Below the pieces are notes generated by a model. It ran no database searches, was not told the origin of the DNA, and worked only from the letters and a program-made list of their open reading frames with translations. From an uncultured Lactobacillus sp. (GTDB lineage: Bacteria > Bacillota > Bacilli > Lactobacillales > Lactobacillaceae), in the NCBI RefSeq assembly GCF_948948975.1, contig NZ_CARBVX010000026.1, positions 1 to 21,423 on the forward strand: a stretch of 21,423 nt of DNA. Direction: 5' to 3'. Made by a program: the position numbers and the translations under genes. Below are positions 8,423-16,511 of this stretch, piece by piece. Within the stretch, counting starts at the first letter, position 1, and each line of letters begins with the position of its first letter.

Positions 8423-8480
8423 CTTTAACTATTATCTAGCTATATTCGATCTGCATACTATAAAAATATGTTAAGTAGAT

Positions 8481-9824
8481 TTATTTTAAGCGTTTAGTTA
8501 AATCATCATGTAAGTCTTCATAACCAGGTTTGTTTAAAAGACCAAACATGTTTCTCTTGTAACTTTCAACACCTGGTTGGTTAAATGGGTTAATACCATT
8601 TAAGTAGCCCGAGATACCTACAGCTAATTCAAACCAGTAGATTAAGTAACCTAAAGTATGAGCTGTTTGATTTTCAATATCAACAGTCATAACTGGTACA
8701 CCACCATCAGTATGAGCTAGAACTACACCTTCGTAAGCACGATCATTTACGTAATTCATAGTTTTACCTGATAAGAAGTTTAATTGATCTAGGTTTTCCT
8801 TATCGTCAGGAATAGTTACATCATGTGTTGGGTGTTCAACACGAATAACTGTTTCCATTAAGTTACGACGACCTTCTTGGATGTATTGACCAAGTGAGTG
8901 AAGATCAGTAGTGAAGTTAGCACTAGATGGGTAAATACCTTTTTGATCTTTACCTTCTGATTCACCCATTAATTGCTTCCACCATTCACCAAACATTCTT
9001 AATGATGGTTCATAGTTTTCAAGTAATTCAGTAGTGTAACCTTTACGGTAAAGGATATTACGCATTGCTGCATATTGGTAAGGACTGTCCTTTAAAACAT
9101 CTGGATCAGTGTAAGCAGCACGTGCATCTGCAGCACCCTTCATCATAGCATCAATGTCACCACCAGCTACGGCAATTGGAAGCAAACCAACAGCTGACAA
9201 TACTGAGAAACGACCACCAATATCATCTGGAACTACGAATTCTTCGTAACCTTCTGCATCTGCTTCAGTCTTCAAAGCACCCTTAGCACGGTCAGTAGTT
9301 GCGTAAATTCTCTTAGCAGCTTCTTCTTTACCGTATTTCTTGATTAACTTATCCTTCAATACACGGAAAGCAATTGAAGGTTCAGTAGTAGTACCAGACT
9401 TAGAAATAATATTAATTGAAAAGTCCTTATCTCCTAACCATTCAAGCAAATCGTAAAGGTATGAACCTGAAAGAGAATTACCACAAAATACTACAGTTGG
9501 GTACTTTTCTTTTTCTCTACCGTAGAAAGAGCTATTTAAGAACTCAATTGAAGCTTGGGCACCAAGGTATGAACCACCAATACCAATACCAACTAAAACT
9601 TCTGAATCATTTTGAATCTTTTTAGCTGCTTTTTTAATACGATCAAATTCGTCTTTATCATAATTAATTGGTAAATCAATCCAACCACGGAAGTCACTAC
9701 CTGCGCCAGTACCTTCGCGTAATTCTTGATCTGCAGCAGTTACCATTGCTTGCATTTCCTTTAATTCATTTTCATGAACAAAAGGAGTTAATTTACTTGC
9801 ATCAAAGTGAACAACTTTACTCAT
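8481..9824 (-). CDS. pgi: Glucose-6-phosphate isomerase
   Basis: Interconverts glucose 6-phosphate and fructose 6-phosphate in glycolysis, in the cytoplasm. The 447-aa protein carries the sugar-phosphate isomerase blocks [20 protein letters not shown], signature 1 [16 protein letters not shown] and signature 2 [14 protein letters not shown]. Length matches the short Gram-positive form. The ATG at 9824 is preceded by AAGGAAG. It appears to be monocistronic, with a hairpin terminator at 8387-8422. Codon use is biased toward the abundant tRNAs, as expected of a highly expressed gene. Confidence 0.97.
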   Translation of the reverse strand: MSKVVHFDASKLTPFVHENELKEMQAMVTAADQELREGTGAGSDFRGWIDLPINYDKDEFDRIKKAAKKIQNDSEVLVGIGIGGSYLGAQASIEFLNSSFYGREKEKYPTVVFCGNSLSGSYLYDLLEWLGDKDFSINIISKSGTTTEPSIAFRVLKDKLIKKYGKEEAAKRIYATTDRAKGALKTEADAEGYEEFVVPDDIGGRFSVLSAVGLLPIAVAGGDIDAMMKGAADARAAYTDPDVLKDSPYQYAAMRNILYRKGYTTELLENYEPSLRMFGEWWKQLMGESEGKDQKGIYPSSANFTTDLHSLGQYIQEGRRNLMETVIRVEHPTHDVTIPDDKENLDQLNFLSGKTMNYVNDRAYEGVVLAHTDGGVPVMTVDIENQTAHTLGYLIYWFELAVGISGYLNGINPFNQPGVESYKRNMFGLLNKPGYEDLHDDLTKRLK

Positions 9825-9868
9825 TATTTAAACTTCCTTTTTTTGTAACTTTTTCACATACAAACCTT

Positions 9869-9874
9869 ATTTTA
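9869..9874 (-). promoter_or_regulatory. Probable extended -10 promoter of pgi
   Basis: On the minus strand TGCTAAAAT (extended -10 TGC plus TAAAAT) lies 44 bases before the pgi ATG. The -35 is weak. Confidence 0.45.
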
Positions 9875-9907
9875 GCAGTTACTTCTTCATAAAACTAGAG
9901 TTTTTTC

Positions 9908-10510
9908 TTATAAGAATCTATAAATAAGTCGATATAATATAAATCCAATTATAGTCCCGCAAACATTAAAAAATACGTCATCTATATCGCTTACACCAGT
10001 TTCTAAAACAAATTGCAAAGATTCAATAATTACGGATAAACATCCCCCAGCCAAAATGGTTCCCACCATACTTTTTTTCTGAATAACTGTAGGAAATAAG
10101 AAACCAAATGGGATGAACCATAAAACATTTCCAAGCGAATTATAAAAAAAGTCAAGTAAACTCTGACCATGAGTCAATTTCAGCGTTTCTTTCATAAATA
10201 CTAAGTTTATATCGCTTAGACTACGATGGAAATTAAATGTCAACTGCCATGGAAAATATGTATCTCTAAATACTGTCAGCATTAAGAGCAAAATGATATA
10301 AAAACTAAAAACCCACACACAAGCTTCTGACTTTAAGGTTCTTCTATGTCTCACCAATAGTAGCCAGCACAATCGAATAATTACAAAAATAATAAAGTAA
10401 AAAAGTGTCTTATCTAAGCTATACAAAATCAACTTAATTAAGGCAAAGTGATTAATATGCGCTGCATAATGGTGAAAAATATATTCATATAAGGGTTGTA
10501 AAAAAAGCAT
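9908..10510 (-). CDS. VanZ family membrane protein
   Basis: A 200-aa protein with about five hydrophobic segments. The VanZ-family signature is present in the second half: NVLWFIPFGFLFP, then an E-x-x-Q helix (IESLQFVLETG), then SDIDDVFFNVCGTIIG. VanZ from the VanA cluster gives low-level teicoplanin resistance, but most chromosomal homologues have no proven function, so resistance should not be assumed. The ATG at 10510 has GGAG eleven bases upstream, a little far. It is divergent from the ltaS-type gene and convergent with nothing; pgi follows in the same direction after 83 bases that include a small AAAACTAGAGTTTT palindrome, a weak terminator at best. Confidence 0.8.
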   Translation of the reverse strand: MLFLQPLYEYIFHHYAAHINHFALIKLILYSLDKTLFYFIIFVIIRLCWLLLVRHRRTLKSEACVWVFSFYIILLLMLTVFRDTYFPWQLTFNFHRSLSDINLVFMKETLKLTHGQSLLDFFYNSLGNVLWFIPFGFLFPTVIQKKSMVGTILAGGCLSVIIESLQFVLETGVSDIDDVFFNVCGTIIGFILYRLIYRFL

Positions 10511-10539
10511 AACCTAACCGACTCCGTAATTTTGGCTTA

Positions 10540-10545
10540 ATTATA
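10540..10545 (-). promoter_or_regulatory. Probable -10 box of the VanZ-family gene
   Basis: A perfect TATAAT on the minus strand, 29 bases before the ATG at 10510. The -35 at the expected distance is poor. Confidence 0.45.
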
Positions 10546-10613
10546 ACGTAAAGATCACGATGAAAGATAATTTTTTTCAAAATATTAAAAAATCGCAAAC
10601 CTTTAACAAAAGT

Positions 10614-10642
10614 TTGTCGTTTTTTGAAATTACCAGTAAAAT
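10614..10642 (+). promoter_or_regulatory. Promoter of the ltaS-family gene
   Basis: TTGTCG (10614-10619), a 17-base spacer and TAAAAT (10637-10642), 27 bases before the GTG start. The -35 overlaps the right arm of an imperfect inverted repeat GCAAAC...GTTTGT (10595-10617). Confidence 0.6.
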
Positions 10643-10669
10643 ATTCCTTATTAAAAGGAGTAGTGAAGC

Positions 10670-12856
10670 GTGAATAAAACAAAACGTAATTTCTGGCAAA
10701 CTAGAATTGGTTTCTTAACAATCCTAACACTTTGTTTTTGGGCAAAATATATGTATTCGGCTTACTTTGATTTTAAGCTTGGCTTAAGTGACCCATACCA
10801 GCACTTCATCGTCTGGTTAACGCCTTTAGGTACATGCATTATTATCCTTAGTTTAGGACTCTATTTCTCTAAGCCATTAGTCTCTTATATTGCAATGCTA
10901 GTTTTAGACACAATAAATACGATTTTGCTTTTTGCAAATGTCATTTATTATCGTCAGTTTTCAGACTTTTTAACTAGTAAAACTATTCAAAACACCGGAA
11001 AAGTATCACAAGGACTAGGAAAGAGTACGGTTGCTTTACTGCATCCCAGCGATATTTTTCTTTGGCTAGATCTCATAATTATCATTATCTTATTGATTAT
11101 TAAAGTTATCAAAATTGATCCACGTAAGTATGGATTTAAACGTCCATTTGCTGTCTCATCATTTGGTGTTTTCATGTTAACTTTAAATATGTTTTTAGCT
11201 GAAACCTCACGTCCACGATTATTAAGAAATACATTCGACCGCTCTTATGTGGTTAAATATCTTGGACTTGATACTTATTCAGTATATGATATCTTAAAAA
11301 GTGCACAATCAAACCAAGTTAAGAAAAATGCTAATGCAGAAGATATTAATCAAGTACTCGACTTTACTAAAAAGCATTATGCAAAAGCAAATCCGGAATA
11401 TTTTGGTAAAGCCAAGGGAAAAAATGTCATTGTCCTACATCTAGAAAGTTTTCAACAATTTCTAATTGGATTAAAAGTTAATGGACAAGAGGTTACTCCA
11501 TTTCTTAACTCACTCTATCATAATAAAGACACCGTTAGCTTTAGTAACTTTTATCATCAAGTAGGCTTGGGACGAACCAGTGATGCAGAAAATATGCTTG
11601 AAACTGGAACATACGGCATTTCAGATGGTTCCCTATTTTCATCATTAGGATCTGAAAATACTTTCCAAGGTGCACCTCAAATTCTTCGTCAAACTGGCTA
11701 TACTTCGGCTGTTTTTCACGGTAACACAGGAACTTTTTGGAATCGAAACGAAGTATATAAAAATTTAGGATATAATTACTTCTTCGATGCAAATTATTTC
11801 TCTCAAAAAAAGAACGACAAAATCGGATATGGCCTAAAAGATAAGCTATTGTTTAGTGAGAGTATTAAGTATCTTGAACAGATGCAACAACCATTCTATG
11901 TTAAGTATTTAACTGTTACTAACCATATTCCATTTCAACTTGATCAAGAAGATAAAGATAGTAACTTTACTACTACAAATACTTCAAATACAACCATCAA
12001 TAATTACTTTGAGACAGCTCATTATCTTGACCAATCAGTTAAAGAGTTCTTTGATTATCTAAAAAAGAGTGGCCTTGATAAAAATACGATGGTCATCCTT
12101 TACGGAGACCATTACGGTGTTGGTAGTTCAGATGATGAATTATCTGCTCTTGCACCAGTCTTAGGTAAAGATTTTAGTAAATGGACATCTTACGACACGA
12201 CCGAACTTCAAAAAGTTCCTTTCATGATCCATATGAACGGAATTAAGGGGACAATTGATAACAAGCTCAGCGGTGAAATTAATGTTCTCCCAACGTTACT
12301 TCATCTTTTAGGAATTTCAAATAAAAATTATATTCAATTTGGTCAGGATTTATTCTCCCAACAATATCGACAAGTAGTTGTGTTTAGAAACGGTACTATT
12401 GTTACTCCGAAATATATAATTATTGGCGGTAAAGGTATTAAGGGTACAATTTACAATCATCAAACTGGGGAAAAGATCACTAAATTTAATAAAAAGCAAA
12501 AAGCTGAAATTGCTAAATTAGTTGAGTATGCACGTACCTCTCTTCACTATTCCGATTTGTTAAATAATCATAATCTGCTACGGTTCTACACTCCAGCTGG
12601 CTTTATTCCAACTAATCCGAACGAATTCGACTATAAAATTAACTATCAAAAAATGTTGCAATTAAGAAAAGAACTAGGTAACAAATCTACTTCTCTTTAT
12701 TCTCAACATAAGGGAACAACTACTGATCTTTATACAACTGATGCTTCAGAAATCGATAAGGACGAAATAAATAATATTCCTGAGAATATTCAGTCAGCTA
12801 CAAGTGAAAAAAATAATCAAAACAGTTCTCCAGGAAAAAATAATCTAGATAAATAG
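10670..12856 (+). CDS. ltaS: Lipoteichoic acid synthase (LtaS family)
   Basis: Polymerises glycerol phosphate from phosphatidylglycerol onto the glycolipid anchor of lipoteichoic acid, outside the membrane. The 728-aa protein has five membrane helices (about residues 12-185) and an extracellular sulfatase-fold domain (about 245-590). Metal and catalytic residues can be placed in HLESFQ (Glu), GLGRTSDAEN (the Thr nucleophile) and GDHYG (Asp-His); S. aureus LtaS has the same set. The tail after about residue 650 is polar, Ser/Asn/Lys-rich and probably disordered, longer than in S. aureus LtaS (646 aa). The start is GTG at 10670 with AAAAGGAG nine bases upstream. It is monocistronic. Lactobacilli often carry more than one LtaS-type enzyme, so it could be a paralogue. 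Confidence 0.9.
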   Translation: MNKTKRNFWQTRIGFLTILTLCFWAKYMYSAYFDFKLGLSDPYQHFIVWLTPLGTCIIILSLGLYFSKPLVSYIAMLVLDTINTILLFANVIYYRQFSDFLTSKTIQNTGKVSQGLGKSTVALLHPSDIFLWLDLIIIIILLIIKVIKIDPRKYGFKRPFAVSSFGVFMLTLNMFLAETSRPRLLRNTFDRSYVVKYLGLDTYSVYDILKSAQSNQVKKNANAEDINQVLDFTKKHYAKANPEYFGKAKGKNVIVLHLESFQQFLIGLKVNGQEVTPFLNSLYHNKDTVSFSNFYHQVGLGRTSDAENMLETGTYGISDGSLFSSLGSENTFQGAPQILRQTGYTSAVFHGNTGTFWNRNEVYKNLGYNYFFDANYFSQKKNDKIGYGLKDKLLFSESIKYLEQMQQPFYVKYLTVTNHIPFQLDQEDKDSNFTTTNTSNTTINNYFETAHYLDQSVKEFFDYLKKSGLDKNTMVILYGDHYGVGSSDDELSALAPVLGKDFSKWTSYDTTELQKVPFMIHMNGIKGTIDNKLSGEINVLPTLLHLLGISNKNYIQFGQDLFSQQYRQVVVFRNGTIVTPKYIIIGGKGIKGTIYNHQTGEKITKFNKKQKAEIAKLVEYARTSLHYSDLLNNHNLLRFYTPAGFIPTNPNEFDYKINYQKMLQLRKELGNKSTSLYSQHKGTTTDLYTTDASEIDKDEINNIPENIQSATSEKNNQNSSPGKNNLDK

Positions 12857-12902
12857 AAAAAGGGGTAGTACTTAAAAAATATATAAGTACTACCCCTTTT
12901 TT
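12857..12902. terminator. Bidirectional terminator between ltaS and the sensor kinase
   Basis: An 18-bp stem containing AAGGGGTAGTACTTA with its complement and a roughly 9-base A/T loop; A5 on one side and T6 on the other let it end both the plus-strand ltaS gene and the minus-strand kinase operon. Confidence 0.92.
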
Positions 12903-12903
12903 G

Positions 12904-14355
12904 TTAGTCTTTAATAAATTCCTTATAGCCTTTATCATATAAAGTCACGGTAAATGTTGCACCTTTTCCAGGTTCTGAATCAACGTTAATTTTACCACCA
13001 TGCTGTTTAATAAGAGATAAAACAATCGAAAGTCCTAAGCCAGATTCTCCCGAGCCAATTTTCGCTCTCGATGGATCTGCCTTATAGAATCTTTCAAAAA
13101 TATATTTCATTTGTTTCTTATTCATTCCAATTCCTGTATCGGCTATTTTAAATTGGGCGCCATGCTCAATCCTCTTAGCAGAAATTGTAATCTTTCCATT
13201 TTCAGTAAATTGTAATGCATTTTGAACTAGATTAACCATTATCTGAGTGAAACGGTCTTTATCTGCATAAACTTCAACTTGCTGCGGACAATTTAAAATC
13301 AGCTCATCATTCTTTTGAACAGCTTTTTGCTTCATTTGTGTTAATAAATTAGCTAAAACTTCAGTTGCATTGAATTTTGATTGAATCAGACTAATTTTAT
13401 TATTTCTAATTTTTTCGTAATCTAAGTTTTCATTTACTAATCTAATTAATCGTTTTGTTTCACTGTGCATTAAAGCAATAGACTTAGGTTTGGCTTCTTC
13501 AGGAATGGCATCATATTCAAACCCTTCTAACAAACCGTTAATTGTAGTAAGCGGAGTTCGCATTTCATGAGCAGCATCAGCCATAAATTGCTCTCGTCGC
13601 TTTTCTTGTGCCTTAATTTCATCGTTTGATTCTTTTAAAGCATTAACCATAATATTAAAATTACGTGCTAAATCATCAATCTCATCAGTATCCTTGTGTT
13701 TTAGATGGACACTAAAGTCTCCCTGTGCGACTTTTTTAGTAGCATTAGATAAAAGCTTAATCTTTCTTGAAATATAGTACGACAAAATAAAACTGATCAA
13801 CCCACCAATAACTAAAGAACTAAGTAAAGCTGTCAACAGATTATGCTTTTCTCGTACAATCATTTGTTCCACATTTTGCACACGTGACCCGAGCCAGATT
13901 ACTCCCACCAGTTTTCCTTTACTACGCCAGGGAACAATTACACTAGTATATGCATCTTTATTTGAAAAAGAACTTACTCGTCCATCCTCATGATCATTCC
14001 TAATGCGAATCGTCTTACCATTCTTTAATTGTTTAAACAACTTTTGCGGTAAAGCCCAGTTCATTGTAGTTTCTGGATAAACTTGTCTATTTTTATTATT
14101 AAAAATGCGAAGATTTACATCTTCGCCTTCCATTACTACCTGTAAATTTTTCAAAAATTTAGCATCTAATTCATGTTTAGGATTATCTTTCGCTAAAGCT
14201 AGTTTTCCAATCGAGGTCCCATATCCTTCTAAGCGAGTGTAACTTTGAGAGTAGGCTTGAATAGTCGCAAAATGAATAGTTGATGAGCCAATAATTACGA
14301 TACTAGTAACTATTACTAGCAAAAAACCTAAAATTTCTTGATAGAATAACTTCAA
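12904..14355 (-). CDS. Two-component sensor histidine kinase
   Basis: A membrane histidine kinase, 483 aa: helix 1 (about 8-30), an extracellular sensor domain of about 135 residues, helix 2 (about 170-193), HAMP (about 195-247), HisKA with the phosphorylated His in DAAHEMRTPLTT, and the ATPase domain with N box NLVQNALQFT, G1 DTGIGM and G2 ESGLGLSIV. Domain order is that of PhoR/YycG-like OmpR-class kinases. The start is a TTG at 14355: no ATG is available, and GAGG inside the 3' end of the regulator gene lies at proper distance. It is the last gene of the manA operon, three bases after the regulator. The signal is unknown. Confidence 0.92.
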   Translation of the reverse strand: MKLFYQEILGFLLVIVTSIVIIGSSTIHFATIQAYSQSYTRLEGYGTSIGKLALAKDNPKHELDAKFLKNLQVVMEGEDVNLRIFNNKNRQVYPETTMNWALPQKLFKQLKNGKTIRIRNDHEDGRVSSFSNKDAYTSVIVPWRSKGKLVGVIWLGSRVQNVEQMIVREKHNLLTALLSSLVIGGLISFILSYYISRKIKLLSNATKKVAQGDFSVHLKHKDTDEIDDLARNFNIMVNALKESNDEIKAQEKRREQFMADAAHEMRTPLTTINGLLEGFEYDAIPEEAKPKSIALMHSETKRLIRLVNENLDYEKIRNNKISLIQSKFNATEVLANLLTQMKQKAVQKNDELILNCPQQVEVYADKDRFTQIMVNLVQNALQFTENGKITISAKRIEHGAQFKIADTGIGMNKKQMKYIFERFYKADPSRAKIGSGESGLGLSIVLSLIKQHGGKINVDSEPGKGATFTVTLYDKGYKEFIKD

Positions 14356-14358
14356 CTT

Positions 14359-15069
14359 CTATACCTCAGAATCATCAAACTTGTAGCCAACACCCCAAAC
14401 AGTTTGAACTACTTGCGGACCAGCTTTCTCTAATTTTTGGCGTAATTTTTTAATATGAGCATCAACAGTTCTTTCCTCACCAAAAAACTCATATCCCCAC
14501 ACTAGCTCTAAAAGTTTGTCTCTTGAAAAAACCTGCTTTGGCTTTTGAGCCATAGTATAAAGTAAATCAAATTCCTTAGGGGTCAAACCTTCAACAACTT
14601 TATCATCAAACCGTACTTCTCGACGGTCCTTTGAAATTTTTAGATGCTTAGTTACTACATCATATTTTATCCCATTAGAAGCATGCATATCCTTTTCCAG
14701 ATGACTTCTGCGATACAGCGCTTTGATCCGTGCTATTAAGGCCAAAGGACTAAACGGCTTAGTAACATATTCGTCTGCACCAATCCCCAATCCTAGAATC
14801 TGATCAGTTTCTGAGTCTCTAGCCGTTAACATAATTATCGGTATTGTAAGAGAAATCGCTCTAATTTCCTTAGCTACTTCCACACCATCTTTTTTAGGTA
14901 AATTAAGATCTAGTGTAACGATATCATAAGAGCTGGGATTTCTCTTAAACATTTCAACAGCTTCTACTCCATCTTTAGCTATATCTACGTCCCACTGCTC
15001 TTTACTAAAGAACATTTTCATCATTTCTGCAACAGAATTGTCATCTTCAACCATTAATATCTTTAGCAT
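14359..15069 (-). CDS. OmpR/PhoB-family response regulator
   Basis: A 236-aa DNA-binding response regulator. The receiver domain (1-120) has the acidic pair EDD near residue 8, the phosphorylation Asp in TLDLNLPKKDG, the switch Thr in MLTARD and the Lys in YVTKPFSPL. The C-terminal winged helix (about 140-233) has EFDLLYTMAQ and ERTVDAHIKKLRQKL. It is paired with the kinase three bases downstream. Its ATG overlaps the stop of the SdpI-like gene by one base (TAATG), with AAGGA six bases before. Proteins of this family bind direct repeats with an 11-bp period, and such a repeat lies in the leader of this operon (16483-16501). Confidence 0.94.
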   Translation of the reverse strand: MLKILMVEDDNSVAEMMKMFFSKEQWDVDIAKDGVEAVEMFKRNPSSYDIVTLDLNLPKKDGVEVAKEIRAISLTIPIIMLTARDSETDQILGLGIGADEYVTKPFSPLALIARIKALYRRSHLEKDMHASNGIKYDVVTKHLKISKDRREVRFDDKVVEGLTPKEFDLLYTMAQKPKQVFSRDKLLELVWGYEFFGEERTVDAHIKKLRQKLEKAGPQVVQTVWGVGYKFDDSEV

Positions 15070-15461
15070 TATTTGTCCTTAAATCCTTTTACTCTAGTAT
15101 GTTTAATCTTATCCGGTTCAATATAATCATGTGGCAACTCATGCCGAGCACGTAGAAAAGCCTGCAATTTCTTTTCAGTTAAGATTATTGGAGCCAAGAT
15201 AAATAAATAAAAAGTAAGCAACCAAATTAAAAAGTAGCGATCCCAGTGCAAAAAATGAATTCCTAATCCTAAAAGAGTTTGAATCAAGCCAAACAACATA
15301 AAATAATTACGCGCTACTTTTTGTGCATACTGGTAGCTTGCTTCATTAACTGAAGCTAAATAGGACATATATCCATAAATTCGATTAGGGTTGGGCGAAG
15401 GAGCAATCAGCCAAATGACCCCGATTACAAACATTATTACCCCGCAACCAATATAAATCAT
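15069..15461 (-). CDS. SdpI-family small membrane protein
   Basis: A 130-aa protein with about three hydrophobic helices (residues 1-22, 50-70, 78-98) and a charged C-terminus. The segment NPNRIYGYMSYLASVNEASY, followed by AQKVARN, resembles the SdpI/YhfL family pattern (N-x-x-x-G-x-R-T, then a W/Y-containing helix and an Arg/Lys-rich stretch). SdpI of Bacillus subtilis is an immunity and signalling protein for the toxin SdpC; many homologues are of unknown role, and no toxin gene is visible here. I chose the ATG at 15461 (GGAG eight bases upstream); a GTG at 15479 would add six residues. The gene lies between manA (24 bases) and the response regulator (one-base overlap), so it probably works with the two-component system. 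Confidence 0.7.
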   Translation of the reverse strand: MIYIGCGVIMFVIGVIWLIAPSPNPNRIYGYMSYLASVNEASYQYAQKVARNYFMLFGLIQTLLGLGIHFLHWDRYFLIWLLTFYLFILAPIILTEKKLQAFLRARHELPHDYIEPDKIKHTRVKGFKDK

Positions 15462-15485
15462 TTGATCAACTCCATTCACTTAAAT

Positions 15486-16451
15486 TTATTCTTTACCCGG
15501 AGCTGAAATTACTAAACGTAAGTTACCGCTAAAACTAAAGTTCTTCATTTCATTAGGAATAATAAAGTTGCTTCCTAATTTAATATCATACTCTTTACCA
15601 TCAGCAATAAACTTACCGCTACCTTTAATTACAGATACTAGAAGATAAGGATGATCGTTTAAACTCCAAGCAAAATCCCCATCAACATCAATCTGCCATA
15701 AATAAAAATGTGGTGACATCGGTGGTTTTGCTAACGTAGTAATCTTAGCGTCTCCTACTGTTTCTGATGTAATTTTCAGTTTCGGATCTTTATGTGGTAC
15801 TTGAATAGTATCAAGAGATTGCTTAATATGCAACTCTCTCTTCTTCCCTGTTTTTTTATCTACTCGATCCCAATCATATAATCTATACGTTACATCACTT
15901 GATTGTTGGGTTTCAATAACCATTATTCCCTTTGTTAAAGCGTGAACAGTACCAGAAGGAACATATAAAAAGTCTCCTTCTTTTACAGGGACATAGCGTA
16001 AAAGCTTAGACCACTTTCCATTTTTAATACAATCTTCTAGCTCTTCCTTACTCTTAGCATTGTGCCCATAAATAAGTTTAGCACCCGGTTCTGCATGAAG
16101 CACGTACCAACTTTCAGTTTTTCCTGAATCGTTTTCATGAATTCTGGCATATTCATCATCTGGATGAACTTGAACTGACAAATTATCATTTGCATCTAAG
16201 AATTTAACCAATAAAGGAAATTCCTTTGCTTTTGGATCACCAAATAACTCAGGATGTTCTAAATATACTTCTCGTAATGTCTTTCCTTTAAATGGACCTG
16301 CATTAACAATTGAAGCATCGTCTTTATATCCTGAAATTACCCAGGCTTCTCCAACCTTTCCATCTGGAATATCATATCCCAAAACAGTATTTAATTTGCG
16401 ACCACCCCAAATTTTTGGTCTAAAGTATGGTGTTAAAAATAATGGTCCCAT
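15486..16451 (-). CDS. manA: Mannose-6-phosphate isomerase, class I
   Basis: Interconverts mannose 6-phosphate and fructose 6-phosphate. The 321-aa zinc enzyme shows the Gram-positive short form: start PLFLTPYFRPKIWGG, metal ligands in SVQVHPDDEYA, TESWYVL and SGTVHAL, then TYRLYDWDR. The ATG at 16451 has AGGTGA seven bases upstream. It is the first gene of a unit with the SdpI-like gene and a two-component system. Mannose 6-phosphate isomerase feeds phosphotransferase-imported mannose into glycolysis and can supply mannose for surface glycans; why it shares a transcript with a sensor system is unclear. Confidence 0.95.
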   Translation of the reverse strand: MGPLFLTPYFRPKIWGGRKLNTVLGYDIPDGKVGEAWVISGYKDDASIVNAGPFKGKTLREVYLEHPELFGDPKAKEFPLLVKFLDANDNLSVQVHPDDEYARIHENDSGKTESWYVLHAEPGAKLIYGHNAKSKEELEDCIKNGKWSKLLRYVPVKEGDFLYVPSGTVHALTKGIMVIETQQSSDVTYRLYDWDRVDKKTGKKRELHIKQSLDTIQVPHKDPKLKITSETVGDAKITTLAKPPMSPHFYLWQIDVDGDFAWSLNDHPYLLVSVIKGSGKFIADGKEYDIKLGSNFIIPNEMKNFSFSGNLRLVISAPGKE

Positions 16452-16467
16452 AAAAAAATCACCTCAA

Positions 16468-16501
16468 TAAAAGTATATATCTTTTTGAAATAATTTTGAA
16501 A
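16468..16501 (-). promoter_or_regulatory. manA-operon promoter region with an 11-bp-period direct repeat
   Basis: On the minus strand a TATACT-like -10 (within TATATACT) lies about 20 bases before the manA Shine-Dalgarno, with a TTCAAA-like -35. The 8-mer TTTTGAAA (plus strand) occurs at 16483-16490 and 16494-16501, period exactly 11, over the -35 region. Such repeats are typical binding sites of OmpR-family regulators, and one is encoded in this operon. Confidence 0.55.
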
Positions 16502-16511
16502 CCACTTTCAG

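Noticed and set aside
9892..9906. AAAACTAGAGTTTT as a full terminator of the VanZ gene
   Set aside because: The stem is only six A/T-rich base pairs with almost no loop, so too weak to claim.
9908..10510. Glycopeptide-resistance gene
   Set aside because: Family membership (VanZ) only; no van cluster genes are nearby, and most such genes have no resistance role.
10485..10682. Minus-strand ORF of 65 codons overlapping the VanZ gene and the start of ltaS
   Set aside because: Overlaps two better genes and both promoters, with no recognisable domain or ribosome site.
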